64,000 nucleotides of DNA from JABAAW01 sp965216605 (GTDB lineage Bacteria > Pseudomonadota > Alphaproteobacteria > JABAAW01). The position numbers were made by a program, and so were the translations under genes. The stretch's first letter is position 1, and each line of letters opens with the position of its first letter. The DNA lies in contig CBDCGG010000002.1 in the NCBI GenBank assembly GCA_965216605.1, positions 124,001 to 188,000 of the forward strand, written 5' to 3'. Shown here piece after piece: positions 45,445 through 55,317 of the stretch. The notes beneath the pieces are model-generated. The model saw only the letters and a program-made list of their open reading frames with translations. It was not told the origin of the DNA and ran no database searches.

Positions 45445-47652
45445 CTAATTTTTTTCTTCTTCCTCCGCCGAGGCATCTGCCTCGTTCTCTACTTTGTCTT
45501 CGCCTGCCGCTTCTTTAGCGTTCTCTAGCTCCTCGTCTGTTACCGACGCGCTTTCCATCGCGTCTTTTTGCTCCTCTTCTTGTGCGGCTTCTTGCGTCGT
45601 TTCTTCTTCTACTTTCTCTACTTTTTCTTTTGGGGTAGTTTTAGTTTCTACCTTTTCTTTTTTACTCTTCTTGGGCTTTTCTTTGGATGCGGTTTTTTTA
45701 GCCTTCTTACCACCATCGCGCGCCTCCTTCTCTTCGAGAGCCTTGCCTAATATGTCTCCCAACACTGCTCCCGAATCGGCGCTGCCGTAAGTCGATGTGA
45801 CCTCCTTGACCTCTGCCACCTCGCGCGCCTTGACGGAAAGCGTTAGTTTGCGCTGCTTATTGTCGATATCCATAACCTGCGCGTCGACCTTTTCTCCTGC
45901 TGCGTAGCGGTCGGGGCGTTGCTCGGCGCGGTTGCGCGCCAGATCGCCTCGGCGTATAAATGCTTCGATTTTTTCTCCCGCTGCGCCTGCCACCTCGACA
46001 AGGATTCCACCCTCCTGCACCTTTACGACGGAGCAAGTGACGACCTCTCCCTCCTTCAAGGATGCGACGCTCTCGGCGAAAGGATCGGGGTCTAGCTGCT
46101 TGATCCCTAATGAGACGCGCTCCTTCTTCACATTGATTTCAAGAATTTTGACCTTTACCTTGTCGCCACGCTTGTATTTTTTCAAGGCTTCGTCCGGACT
46201 GCCACTCCAGACCAAATCGGTTATGTGTACCATCCCGTCCGCCTCCATCGGCAGGGTTAGGAACAAGCCGAACTCTGCGGTATTTTTCACCGTCCCCTCG
46301 ATTTCGTCGCCCACCTTGTGCTGTTCTGCAAAGGTTGTCCAAGGGTTTGGTTGGCAGGATTTCATTCCTAATGAGATGCGTTTTTTTTCTAAATCCAAGC
46401 CCAAGACTTGCACCTCCACCTCTTCGGAGACGGAGACCATCTTGCTTGGATGCACATTTTTGCGCATCCAGCTCATCTCGGAGACATGGACAAGCCCTTC
46501 GATACCGGGTTCCAACTCTACGAATGCACCGTAATCGGTGACTCTCGTCACCCTTCCTTTGGCTTTTGCCTCTGCAGGAAATTTTTCGCCGACCTCGTCC
46601 CACGGATTTTTTTCCATCTGCTTGATGCCTAATGAGACGCGCTGCGTCTCTGCGTTGTAGCGAATGATCTGCACTGTCAGACTTTCTCCCACCTCGACGA
46701 CATCGCGCGGATGGTTGATACGCTTCCACGACATGTCTGTCACATGGAGCAATCCGTCGATTCCTCCCAAATCGATGAAGGCACCGTAGTCGGTGACATT
46801 TTTCACGATTCCTTCCATCACGCGTCCTTCTTGGATCGTCTCGATCAGCTTTTCGCGTTGTCCCGCCCTCTCCTTTTCTAGGATCGCCCTCCTAGAGACG
46901 ACGATGTTGTTGCGCGCTCGATCCATTTTCAGGATTTGGAACTCTATTTCTTTTTGTAGCAGCTCGCTATGGTCGCGCAGCGGGCGGATATCGACCAACG
47001 AGCCTGGCAGAAAGGCTTCGGCGCCGTCCAAATCGACGGTGAATCCGCCTTTCACGGCATCTTTGATCGTGCCTTTGACTTGCGTTTCGTTTTGGAATTG
47101 TTCTTCCAGTCGTTGCCATGCTTCTTCGCGTTGTACTTTTTCGCGCGATATCTGTATTTTGCCGTTGCGGTCTTCTAGGCGTTCGATGAACACTTCGACG
47201 ACATCGCCGGGCTTCGGTGCCACCTGTCCTTTGACGGAGATGAATTCTTTGATCGGCACGCGCCCTTCTGTCTTCAGTCCGACATCGATGACGGCATAGT
47301 CACCTTCGAGGGCGACGACCGTGCCTGCCAGCACGGAGCCTACGATGTTCTTTTCCGAGCCGAACGATTCTTCGAACAGAGCCTCGAAACTTTCGCCTCC
47401 CGTAGAGGCTTCGTTTGTAGAAGGGGTGTCGGAAAGTTTCGCTTCAGCTTTTTCTTCAGCTTTTTTTTGCGTCATCTTTTGAGTTTTCTTTTGAGCTTTT
47501 GCTTCAGCTTTTGCTTCAGTTTTTTCTTGAGCTTTCTTTTGCTTGCTTGCAGGAAGGGGCTTCGTAGCGTTGTCGTCCGAGCTGTCTTCTGCGCTTGGCG
47601 AAGGGGAGGCGGCGGCGGTCACGCGGACAACCCCTGCGCGGACGATTTCCAC
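45445..47652 (-). CDS. rpsA: 30S ribosomal protein S1 with long low-complexity tails
   Basis: Six S1 RNA-binding repeats fill residues about 95-630 (for example VLAGTVVALEGDYAVIDVGLKTEGRVP, MEGIVKNVTDYGAFIDLGGIDGLLHVTDMSW, AKGRVTRVTDYGAFVELEPGIEGLVHVSEMSW). S1 binds mRNA on the 30S subunit. The family usually has about 560 aa; this frame has 735. The excess is an N-terminal Lys/Ala/Glu tract (KTEAKAEAKAQKKTQK) and a C-terminal Lys- then Glu-rich tail ending EEEEKN. The GTG at 47652 may be too far upstream; an ATG at 47475 is an alternative. It lies downstream of cmk, the normal order. Confidence 0.93.
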   Translation of the reverse strand: MEIVRAGVVRVTAAASPSPSAEDSSDDNATKPLPASKQKKAQEKTEAKAEAKAQKKTQKMTQKKAEEKAEAKLSDTPSTNEASTGGESFEALFEESFGSEKNIVGSVLAGTVVALEGDYAVIDVGLKTEGRVPIKEFISVKGQVAPKPGDVVEVFIERLEDRNGKIQISREKVQREEAWQRLEEQFQNETQVKGTIKDAVKGGFTVDLDGAEAFLPGSLVDIRPLRDHSELLQKEIEFQILKMDRARNNIVVSRRAILEKERAGQREKLIETIQEGRVMEGIVKNVTDYGAFIDLGGIDGLLHVTDMSWKRINHPRDVVEVGESLTVQIIRYNAETQRVSLGIKQMEKNPWDEVGEKFPAEAKAKGRVTRVTDYGAFVELEPGIEGLVHVSEMSWMRKNVHPSKMVSVSEEVEVQVLGLDLEKKRISLGMKSCQPNPWTTFAEQHKVGDEIEGTVKNTAEFGLFLTLPMEADGMVHITDLVWSGSPDEALKKYKRGDKVKVKILEINVKKERVSLGIKQLDPDPFAESVASLKEGEVVTCSVVKVQEGGILVEVAGAAGEKIEAFIRRGDLARNRAEQRPDRYAAGEKVDAQVMDIDNKQRKLTLSVKAREVAEVKEVTSTYGSADSGAVLGDILGKALEEKEARDGGKKAKKTASKEKPKKSKKEKVETKTTPKEKVEKVEEETTQEAAQEEEQKDAMESASVTDEELENAKEAAGEDKVENEADASAEEEEKN

Positions 47653-47789
47653 GCGGACAAGCTTACGGGCAAAAGGAAGAGAACGACATCGCGCAACCGT
47701 GCGGTGGCGGGAATCGCAGAAACAAAAAGATAGGGCATAGGGGGGAAGGGGGGAGTGGGTAAAGAAGGAAGAGAGGAATCAGGGAGAGA

Positions 47790-48504
47790 TCAGGACACGA
47801 AACGCATCCGACAAGCCTCGACATGATGAAGGGCTTGCGCCAAGACTTGCTCAAGCGAAAGCCTTGAGCTGTCTATGATCATCGCGTCCTCTGCCGCTTT
47901 CAAGGGTGCTTCCAAGCGCGATGCATCGCGCTCATCGCGCACGCGCATCGCCTCAAGCACGGTGTTCAACTGCACATTGTAGCTCACTCTCTCGCCATCG
48001 TCAAGCAATTGTTGCGTGCGGCGTTTGGCGCGCTCTTCCAACGAGGCGGTCAAGAAAATTTTACAGGGTGCATCGGGAAATACCACCGTTCCCATGTCGC
48101 GTCCGTCCAAGACGATTCCTGTCGCAACGGAGGCGATGTAGGCGCGCTGTTGTTCGCGCAACACCTCGCGTAGCGCGCTGTGCGGCGCGAGTTGAGAGGC
48201 AAGCAGGGCGATCCTATCCTCGTTCAAGCGATGGTCTGTTTCTAAATCTGCAAGGTAGGCGCGTGTGAGGGGAAGATGCGTGCGTGTCATCTGCGCGATC
48301 GCCGCGATGTCCATATTCATGTTCATGCTCAACGAGATTCCACTTGTCCGCCACATGTAGCGCAACCGAGCGATAGAGTTTCCCCGAATCCAAGCGTTCG
48401 TAGCCCAGTTCGCTGGCAAGCCCGCGCGTCAGCGTCCCTTTCCCTGCCGCTGCAGGTCCGTCGACGGCAATCACGAAAGGACGATGCTTTTTCGTCATGG
48501 TCAT
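47790..48504 (-). pseudogene. cmk: Cytidylate kinase Cmk, interrupted by one frameshift
   Basis: The first frame has the P-loop (FVIAVDGPAAAGKGTLTRGLASELGYERLDSGKLYRSVALHVADKWN). The second gives the rest: LNEDRIALLASQLAPHSALREVLREQQRAYIAS, GIVLDGRDMGTVVFPDAPCKIFLTASLEERAKRR and the C-terminal helix. Both frames are open across about 48290-48345, where CATGAA-type hexamers repeat, so the shift lies there. The ATG overlaps the aroA stop (ATGA). CMP kinase is normally essential or nearly so, so a sequencing error or frameshifting is as likely as true loss. rpsA follows. Confidence 0.8.
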
Positions 48505-49961
48505 GAGGCAGGGATGGTAGCAGGAGTTGCGAGAGGCGTTGTGGGTGCGAGGGTGGCACCGATACTCGCCATGCATCGTTGAAAATCGGGAAAGCTGGTC
48601 GCAATCGATTCGGTGTTGTCGACGGCGATCGAGCCGTTCCGTCGCGCCAAACCGAGCGTCAGAAAGCTCATCGCGATACGATGGTCGCCGTAGGATTCGA
48701 TCGAAACGGGGTTGCTATGGGCGGAGCTATTGTCGAGCGTGTTTCCATACACGATGAGCCTGTCTGCTTCCTGCTCGCAACGCACGCCACAGCGCACTAA
48801 ACCCGCGCTGACCGCCGTCAAGCGGTCGCTCTCTTTGACGCGCAACTCTGCCAATCCCTGCATGATCGTCTTGCCCTTTGCGCAAGCCGCCGCCATCGCC
48901 AAGGCGGGATACTCGTCGATCATGCTAGCAGCGCGTGCGGCGGGAACCTCTACCCCGCGCAAGGAGGCTGCGCGCACGCGAAGATCGGCAGTAGGTTCGC
49001 TTTTGCTGTCATCCTTCTTGTCGTGATCAGTGTCGGGAGATTGCGTTACAAAGGAGATATCTGCGCCCATCTCGCGTAGCGTCTCGATGAATCCTATGCG
49101 CGTTGGGTTGACCCCCACCCCCCTCAGCGTTATGTCCGAGCTTTCGCACAAGGTTGCCGCTAATATAAGAAAGGCAGCCGAGCTCGCGTCGCTCGGCACA
49201 GGAATTTTTTGCGGCGCGCTCAAAGCGCCCCCCCCTTCTAATACTAGCCGCCGCCCCTGCTGTTCTCCTCGTTCTCGCTCCTCCAAAGTCTCTACAAGCA
49301 AGGTTTCTACACGCAGCGGTGCGCCGCAAGCGATCAACAAGCGTTCTGTGTGGTCGCGCGACAAAAAGGGTTCGACAATCTCACTTCGTCCGTGCGCGCA
49401 CAGGGCAAAGAGCAGTAACGCGCTTTTCACCTGCGCGCTCGCGCTTTGCAAGCGGTAATGCAAGGGCAGCGGACGCCGCAACCCCGTCAGTGTCAGGGGC
49501 AGGGTGCGTCCCTTGTGCATATGCGCCCTCACCCCTGCGCTTGCGAGGGGAGCCAGCACGCGATCCATCGGACGCGCGCGCAGGCTTTGGTCGCCGTCGA
49601 GGATGCAGGGGAAGGGGGCGGCGGCGAGCAAGCCGCACAGCAGGCGTGCGCTCGTGCCGGAGTTGCCGCAGTATAAGACCTCTTTAGGCTCGCTGAGCGC
49701 GCCTACGCCTGCGCCGAAGACGTGCCACAGAGGTTCTGTTTTTGTCCCTGCTCTTTCGATCGGCACGCCGAGTTTGCGTAAGATGCCGAGCGTTGCCAAG
49801 ACATCCTCACTTTCCAGCAATCCTGATATTTCTGTTTTGCCGAAGCACAGGGCGGAGAGGATCAACGCTCGGTGCGAGATGGACTTGTCGCCGCTGACGC
49901 GCACCTCGCCCGACAGCGCGCGGCTGGGCGAGGCGATCAGGCTTGACACGAGCGGAGACAA
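48501..49961 (-). CDS. aroA: 3-phosphoshikimate 1-carboxyvinyltransferase (EPSP synthase) AroA
   Basis: This shikimate-pathway enzyme joins shikimate-3-phosphate and PEP. It has GEVRVSGDKSISHRALILSALCFG, the active-site YCGNSGTSARLLCGLL, LDGDQSLRARPMDRVLAPL, SAQVKSALLLFAL, PVPSDASSAAFLILAA, MIDEYPALAMAAACAKGKT and LRVKESDRLTAVSAGL. Its long form (486 aa) has small low-complexity inserts (DHDKKDDSKSEP) and an Ala/Thr/Pro tail. It is followed by cmk and rpsA and divergent from the TIGR02300 gene, the normal alphaproteobacterial layout. Confidence 0.96.
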   Translation of the reverse strand: MSPLVSSLIASPSRALSGEVRVSGDKSISHRALILSALCFGKTEISGLLESEDVLATLGILRKLGVPIERAGTKTEPLWHVFGAGVGALSEPKEVLYCGNSGTSARLLCGLLAAAPFPCILDGDQSLRARPMDRVLAPLASAGVRAHMHKGRTLPLTLTGLRRPLPLHYRLQSASAQVKSALLLFALCAHGRSEIVEPFLSRDHTERLLIACGAPLRVETLLVETLEERERGEQQGRRLVLEGGGALSAPQKIPVPSDASSAAFLILAATLCESSDITLRGVGVNPTRIGFIETLREMGADISFVTQSPDTDHDKKDDSKSEPTADLRVRAASLRGVEVPAARAASMIDEYPALAMAAACAKGKTIMQGLAELRVKESDRLTAVSAGLVRCGVRCEQEADRLIVYGNTLDNSSAHSNPVSIESYGDHRIAMSFLTLGLARRNGSIAVDNTESIATSFPDFQRCMASIGATLAPTTPLATPATIPAS

Positions 49962-50139
49962 AAAAGCGAAAGCTTAAATGAAAGCTTGCTTGACACGAAG
50001 AGACGATTCAGGCAAAGAGAAGGGGAGGCTGTTCGTAGAGATAAAAGCATCTTGACACATCAGCGACAAACGCAAGGTTCGCCAACAGCATAGTTTGCAA
50101 CAACAAGGTTTATCAACAAGGTTTAGATTAGGGTTACTT

Positions 50140-50445
50140 ATGGCAAAAGCACACTGGGGTATCAAGCGCGTCTGCAACAGCGGCAGTTGCGGCGCGAAAT
50201 TTTACGATTTCAACGAGAAGGCGATCGCCTGTCCGAAGTGCGGTGCTGCTTATAGTCAGAAACTCATGTCGCGCTCTTTTGCGACCGAAGAACGCAGCAC
50301 GAGCGAGGAAGATGTGGCAGAAGGCGCGCTCGCGTCGAGCGAAAACGAAAACGAAAGAGAAAACGAAGAGACGGCGGTCGATTCGAGCGATGCTACCGCC
50401 GAGGGAAATGCGGTCGCGTTGGAAGAAGTCGAAAGCTTCTCCTGA
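50140..50445 (+). CDS. TIGR02300 (FYDLN-acid) family protein
   Basis: This 101-aa protein starts MAKAHWGIKRVCNSGSCGAKFYDFNEKAIACPKCGAAY. The paired cysteines and FYDxN are the hallmark of this alphaproteobacterial family, whose function is unknown, and an acidic low-complexity tail follows (ENENERENEET). FYDF replaces the usual FYDL. It is divergent from aroA, its customary neighbour. The upstream gap (49962-50139) holds two TTGACA hexamers and A-rich sequence but no clear promoter spacing. Confidence 0.9.
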   Translation: MAKAHWGIKRVCNSGSCGAKFYDFNEKAIACPKCGAAYSQKLMSRSFATEERSTSEEDVAEGALASSENENERENEETAVDSSDATAEGNAVALEEVESFS

Positions 50446-50504
50446 CGACGACTTTTCTCTCGTTCTTCAACGCAATCTCTCCAAAATCTTTTAAGGGCAA
50501 GAAG

Positions 50505-51761
50505 ATGGCGCGTTATTCTTCGCGTTATTCGCTGTGGTCGTTGTTGCGCCACGCGCGTAAGGGGCACGAGAATTGGTCGCGCGCATGGCACAGCCCGACG
50601 CTGCGTTCCGAATACGACATCGTGATCGTCGGAGGCGGAGGACACGGGCTAGCAACCGCCTACTATCTCGCGCAAGAGTTCGGAGCTACGCGCGTCGCCG
50701 TCTTGGAGAAAGGATGGCTGGGCGGCGGCAACACGGGGCGCAACACCACCATCGTGCGCTCGGGCTACTTGCAAGACGAGAGCGCCGCCATCTATCAACA
50801 CGGGCTCGAGCTCTTCGAGACGCTCAGCCAAAAGCTCAACTTCAATGTCATGTTCAGCGCACGAGGACTCTTGCAGCTGGCTCACTCGGTGCACGACTTG
50901 CAAGAACAGGCGCGTCGCGAGCAAGCTTGTCGTTTGAATGGTGTCGATATCGAGATGATCTCGGCGGAGCGCGTCCAACACATGCTGCCTGATATCAACC
51001 TCGACGGACGCTTTCCCGTTATGGGGGCTGCCTACCAACGCGACGCAGGCAACGCGCGCCACGATGCCGTCGCTTGGGGCTATGCGCGCGGCGCGGACGC
51101 GCTGGGGGTAGATATCGTGCAAAACTGCGAGGTGAGGGGTATGGTTGTCAAGAAGGGGCGCATCGAAGCGTTGGAAACCTCGCATGGAACGGTCAAGACG
51201 GGGCGCGTCGGGGTTGTGGTTGCGGGACACAGCTCGGTGCTGGCGGCGATGGCGGGCTTTCGTCTGCCGCTTGTCTCCGTGCCTTTGCAAGCCCTCGTCT
51301 CCGAGCCGATCAAACCCATCTTGAACCATGTCGTCATGTCGAACGGAGTGCATGTCTATCTCAGCCAGTCGGACAAGGGCGAGCTCGTCGTCGGCGCGGG
51401 CGCAGACCAATACACCTCGTATTCGCAGCGCGGCAGCTTTGCAACGATGGACGAGATTCTCGCTCCGCTCGTCGAACTCTTTCCCTTCATCGCACGCTTG
51501 CGCATGCTGCGCCAATGGGCGGGGATCGTCGATATCACGCCCGACCGCTCGCCTATTCTTTCCAAGACACCCGTCGAAGGGCTCTTCTTCAACGGAGGAT
51601 GGGGCACAGGCGGCTTCAAAGCCACTGCAGGCTCAGGGCATGTCTTCGCTGCCTCCATTGCCAACAACCGTATGCATCCTATCGCCGCGCCTTTTTCTAT
51701 CGATCGATTCTACAGCGGTGCTGTCATCGACGAGGGTTCGGCGGCAGGAGTAGCTCACTAA
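50505..51761 (+). CDS. soxB: Sarcosine oxidase beta subunit SoxB
   Basis: This flavoprotein subunit holds covalent FMN and oxidises sarcosine. It starts with ARYSSRYSLWSLLRHARKGHENWSRAWHSP, followed by the FAD motif DIVIVGGGGHGLATAYYLAQEFG, EKGWLGGGNTGRNTTIVRSGYL, and the C-terminal GGWGTGGFKATAGSGHVFAASIANN. The 418-aa length is normal. It opens the soxBDAG operon; soxD begins directly after its stop. Sarcosine oxidase turns sarcosine into glycine and, with tetrahydrofolate, methylene-THF plus H2O2. Confidence 0.97.
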   Translation: MARYSSRYSLWSLLRHARKGHENWSRAWHSPTLRSEYDIVIVGGGGHGLATAYYLAQEFGATRVAVLEKGWLGGGNTGRNTTIVRSGYLQDESAAIYQHGLELFETLSQKLNFNVMFSARGLLQLAHSVHDLQEQARREQACRLNGVDIEMISAERVQHMLPDINLDGRFPVMGAAYQRDAGNARHDAVAWGYARGADALGVDIVQNCEVRGMVVKKGRIEALETSHGTVKTGRVGVVVAGHSSVLAAMAGFRLPLVSVPLQALVSEPIKPILNHVVMSNGVHVYLSQSDKGELVVGAGADQYTSYSQRGSFATMDEILAPLVELFPFIARLRMLRQWAGIVDITPDRSPILSKTPVEGLFFNGGWGTGGFKATAGSGHVFAASIANNRMHPIAAPFSIDRFYSGAVIDEGSAAGVAH

Positions 51762-52142
51762 ATGTTGCAAGTCAAATGCCCCTGGTGCGGCGAGCGCGAG
51801 CAAGTCGAGTTCTCGTGTCATGGCGAGGCTTGTATGCCGCGTCCTAGCCGGGGTGGGAATGCGCTCGACGACGAGGGGTGGGGCGAATATCTCTTCTTCA
51901 AGGAAAACGCTAAGGGCTTGACATGGGAGCGTTGGCAGCACGCCTTCGGATGCAGGCGATGGTTCGTCGCCCTGCGCGACAATGTGAACGACACTTTTTT
52001 AGGAACAGCCAAACCCAGCGACCCCCTGCCTAGCGTGCCGAAGGGCTATCGTCAGGCGCAGAGTAGCGCCTCGATCCCCATGCCGCGCTCGACGCAAGGC
52101 TTCGGTGCTGCCGACAAGAAAACTCTCCGAACACCTAAATAA
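51762..52142 (+). CDS. soxD: Sarcosine oxidase delta subunit SoxD
   Basis: This small zinc-binding subunit of the heterotetrameric enzyme starts with LQVKCPWCGEREQVEFSCHGEA (zinc CxxC and Cys-His ligands), then WGEYLFFKENAKGLTWERWQHAFGCRRWFVALRDNVNDTF. The last is the family signature, including GCRRWF. The 126 aa are slightly longer than usual owing to the C-terminal tail. It abuts soxB without a gap and precedes soxA by 19 bp. Confidence 0.96.
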   Translation: MLQVKCPWCGEREQVEFSCHGEACMPRPSRGGNALDDEGWGEYLFFKENAKGLTWERWQHAFGCRRWFVALRDNVNDTFLGTAKPSDPLPSVPKGYRQAQSSASIPMPRSTQGFGAADKKTLRTPK

Positions 52143-52161
52143 TTTAAAAGATTGAAAAAAC

Positions 52162-55100
52162 ATGCCTGTCTCCCAACCCTTTCGCATCGAAGAGCAACGC
52201 CTGCGTACGCCCTCGCGTATCAAGCGCGAGCGTCGCGTGTCTTTCCTGTTCGATGGCAAGGCTTACGAAGGCTTTGAGGGAGAAACCCTTGCCTCCGCCT
52301 TGCTCGCCTGCGGCGTGAGGCTGCTTGGCAGAAGTTTCAAATACCACCGTCCGCGAGGACAGCTCGCGCTCGGCGAAGATGAACCTAACGCACTCGTACA
52401 ACGCATCGATAAGGACGGAAGGCTCGGCGAGCCTAACCTGCGCGCTACGCAAATTTTTCTGAGACAAACAAAAAATTCTGGCGAGCGTCAAGGATCAACT
52501 CAAGGATCAACTCAAGAATCAACTAATATCTTGAGTTTCCGTAGCCAAAACCGCTTTCCTTCCCTGTCCTTCGATCTCGGTGCGCTTGCCTCGAAGTTCT
52601 CGTCCATTTTGGTCGCGGGCTTTTACTACAAAACCTTCATGTCACCCTCAGGCGCGTGGCGCTTCTACGAATACTTCATCCGCCGCGCGGCGGGCTTGGG
52701 GAAACCTCCCAAACCCGAAAGTAGCGATAGCGATTTTTGCGAATGGACGCACGATTTTCCCGATGTGCTGGTAGTCGGCAGCGGCATCGCGGGGTTGGAA
52801 GCCGCCGAGATTCTCAGCCGTACTTCCTCCTTGCGCATCACCCTCGTCGAGCAAGATACGGAGCTCGGCGGTGCGCTCCTCGCCGCAGACCCCGATATTA
52901 CCATCGACGGCAAACCCGCCCACCGCGCGCTCAAAGAGAGGGTTGCCCTGCTACAACAGAGAAAAAATCTCACCATCCTATCGAACACCTGCGTCAGCGG
53001 CTACTTCGACGGAAACTTTCTCACCGCTGTCCAGCATCTCCCTGATGCACGCGACAACCCTGACCTGCCGCGCGAACGCCTATGGCGTATCCGTGCGCGC
53101 CATGTTCTGCTGGCGACGGGCGCGAGCGAGCGGCACATGGTTTTCACGCATAACGATCTGCCTGGCATCAAGCTTGCCGATACGATTCGCACCAGCGTTA
53201 GACGCTACGCTGTCCTGCCGGGTTTCGATGCCGTGATCGCCACCAATAACGACTCCGCCTACCGAGCCGCCCTCGCCCTCAAAGAAGTCGGGGCAGAGGT
53301 CGTGGTCGCGGACTGGCGGCAAAATCCCAAGTCGGAGATCGTCGAACTCGCGCGCAAGCAAGGCATTCCCGTCCACACGGCTACAGCTGTTGTCGAGGCG
53401 CACGGAACAAAACAACTCGATGCGGTCACGCTCGCCTTGCGCGATGCAAGGGGTGTGCTAGACCCCGCCACCCAGCGTAGGGTTGCTTGCACGCTGCTGG
53501 GCTGCTCGGCGGGATTTGTGCCGCGCCTCCACCTCTTCAGCCAGTCGGGCGGCAAGTTGCAATTCGATCCGCAACTACACTGCAACCTGCCCGCCGCTCC
53601 TGCGCAAAGTAATTCGCAAAACACCTCGCAAAGTAATTCTATTGCGGGTAGCGTCAACGGAGCTGACACCTTCGCTAAAGCTTTATATCAGGGGCAAAAA
53701 GCGGCTGTCCAAGCGCTCAAATCTCTTTCCAAAACAGCCAAAACACTCCCAAAGAGCGGCACAACGATCGAGCCGCACGAGATGAAAGGTGCTGCTAGCG
53801 AAGCCCTTCCGCCGTCGCTCGCGCTTAAAAAAGCGGGAAGACCGCAAGGAAAATTCGCCTTTCTCGATCTGCAAAACGATGTGACGGAAGCCGACATTCG
53901 CCTCGCCATTTTGGAAGGATACCGCTCGGTCGAGCATGTCAAACGCTACACGACGACCGGCATGGCGACCGACCAAGGTAGGATAGCGAACACGAACGCC
54001 ATCGCCGTCATCGCCGATGCGCTGGAGACGCCGATCGAAGACATCGGCACGACGACTTACCGCCCACCCTACAGCCCGCAAAGTTTTGCCGCCTTCGTTG
54101 GTCCGCATCGACGCAACCTCTTCCATCCCATCCGCGCAACCTCGATGCAGGCAGCCCATATCGCCGATGGTGCCTTTTTTGAAGATGTGGGCGACTGGAA
54201 AAAACCTTGGTTCTACCCCGAAGGCAGAGAAAACTGCGAGCAGGCTTGCCAGCGCGAAGCTTACCAAGTTCGCCAAAGCGTGGGGTTGTTCGACGGCTCG
54301 ACTTTGGGGAAAATCGATATTCGAGGACCCGATGCCGTATGGCTGCTCAACATGCTCTACACCAACCGCTGGGACAAACTCAAAGTTGGCTCTTGTCGCT
54401 ACGGCGTCATGCTGAACGAGCAGGGCATGATCTTCGACGATGGTGTCACAGCCCGCATCGCGAAAGATCACTTCTACATGACCACCACAACGGGCGGTGC
54501 TGCGCGCGTGCTCGCGTGGATCGAAGAGTGGCTGCAGACCGAATGGCCGCAGCGAAAGGTCTATGCGACCTCCATCACAGAACAATGGGCGGTGTGCGTA
54601 CTGGGCGGACCGCAAGCGCGTGCGCTCTTGCAACCCCTGTGCGACGGAGATCTCTCCGCCGACGCTCTCCGCTTCATGACCTTCCGCACTATGCGGGTTG
54701 CCAATATCCCTGCGCGCATCTTTCGCGTCAGCTTCAGCGGCGAATCCGCCTTCGAGGTCAATGTGCCTGCGCGATACGGAGAGTCCTTGTGGAAACTTTT
54801 AGGGCAACAGGGGCTACAGCACTCCCTCGTCAAGTACGGAACGGAAGCCGCACACCTGCTGCGCGGGGAAAAAGGCTTTATCATTCCAGGACAAGATACC
54901 GACGGCACTGTCACTCCTTTCGATGCGAACCTCGCGTGGATGGTCGATCTTACCAAGGAGGACTTCTTCGGAAAACGCTCGCTCGCCTGCGCCGATCTGG
55001 CACGGCAGGGGAGGAAACAACTCGTCGGGCTCTACACCGAGGATCCCAGCCTCACCCTTCCCGAAGGCAGCCATCTCATCGAAGACGACAAAGTCTCGAA

Positions 55101-55299
55101 AGGTGTTCGCGCGCTCGGACACATTACCTCCAGCTACTACTCGCCGAACCTTGGACGCTCGATCGCGATGGCGATGCTCAAGGACGGAAACAAACGCAAA
55201 GGCAGCACCGTCTTCGCCATAACAGCCAAGGGCTGCGTGCGGGTTAAGGTGCGCTCGTCCGTCTTCTTCGATCCCAAAGGCGAGCGCATGCGCGCCTGA
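52162..55299 (+). CDS. soxA: Sarcosine oxidase alpha subunit SoxA
   Basis: This 1045-aa subunit binds NAD+/FAD and THF. Residues 25-100 are the ferredoxin-like domain (VSFLFDGKAYEGFEGETLASALLACGVRLLGRSFKYHRPRG). About residues 198-560 are the dinucleotide-binding oxidoreductase (VLVVGSGIAGLEAAEILSR, LLATGASERHMVF). From about 640 onward is the GCV_T-like folate domain (FYPEGRENCEQACQREAYQVRQSVGLFDGSTLGKIDIRGPDA, LRGEKGFIIPGQDTDGTVTP). Two repetitive inserts (GSTQGSTQEST; NSQNTSQSNS) sit between domains and come from short tandem repeats. It is the third gene of the sox operon. Confidence 0.97.
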   Translation: MPVSQPFRIEEQRLRTPSRIKRERRVSFLFDGKAYEGFEGETLASALLACGVRLLGRSFKYHRPRGQLALGEDEPNALVQRIDKDGRLGEPNLRATQIFLRQTKNSGERQGSTQGSTQESTNILSFRSQNRFPSLSFDLGALASKFSSILVAGFYYKTFMSPSGAWRFYEYFIRRAAGLGKPPKPESSDSDFCEWTHDFPDVLVVGSGIAGLEAAEILSRTSSLRITLVEQDTELGGALLAADPDITIDGKPAHRALKERVALLQQRKNLTILSNTCVSGYFDGNFLTAVQHLPDARDNPDLPRERLWRIRARHVLLATGASERHMVFTHNDLPGIKLADTIRTSVRRYAVLPGFDAVIATNNDSAYRAALALKEVGAEVVVADWRQNPKSEIVELARKQGIPVHTATAVVEAHGTKQLDAVTLALRDARGVLDPATQRRVACTLLGCSAGFVPRLHLFSQSGGKLQFDPQLHCNLPAAPAQSNSQNTSQSNSIAGSVNGADTFAKALYQGQKAAVQALKSLSKTAKTLPKSGTTIEPHEMKGAASEALPPSLALKKAGRPQGKFAFLDLQNDVTEADIRLAILEGYRSVEHVKRYTTTGMATDQGRIANTNAIAVIADALETPIEDIGTTTYRPPYSPQSFAAFVGPHRRNLFHPIRATSMQAAHIADGAFFEDVGDWKKPWFYPEGRENCEQACQREAYQVRQSVGLFDGSTLGKIDIRGPDAVWLLNMLYTNRWDKLKVGSCRYGVMLNEQGMIFDDGVTARIAKDHFYMTTTTGGAARVLAWIEEWLQTEWPQRKVYATSITEQWAVCVLGGPQARALLQPLCDGDLSADALRFMTFRTMRVANIPARIFRVSFSGESAFEVNVPARYGESLWKLLGQQGLQHSLVKYGTEAAHLLRGEKGFIIPGQDTDGTVTPFDANLAWMVDLTKEDFFGKRSLACADLARQGRKQLVGLYTEDPSLTLPEGSHLIEDDKVSKGVRALGHITSSYYSPNLGRSIAMAMLKDGNKRKGSTVFAITAKGCVRVKVRSSVFFDPKGERMRA

Positions 55300-55317
55300 T
55301 CCTCACACAACGACGCT

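Noticed and set aside
47790..48504. Programmed ribosomal frameshifting in cmk
   Set aside because: No slippery heptamer with a following stem was found in the overlap; sequence error or mutation is simpler.
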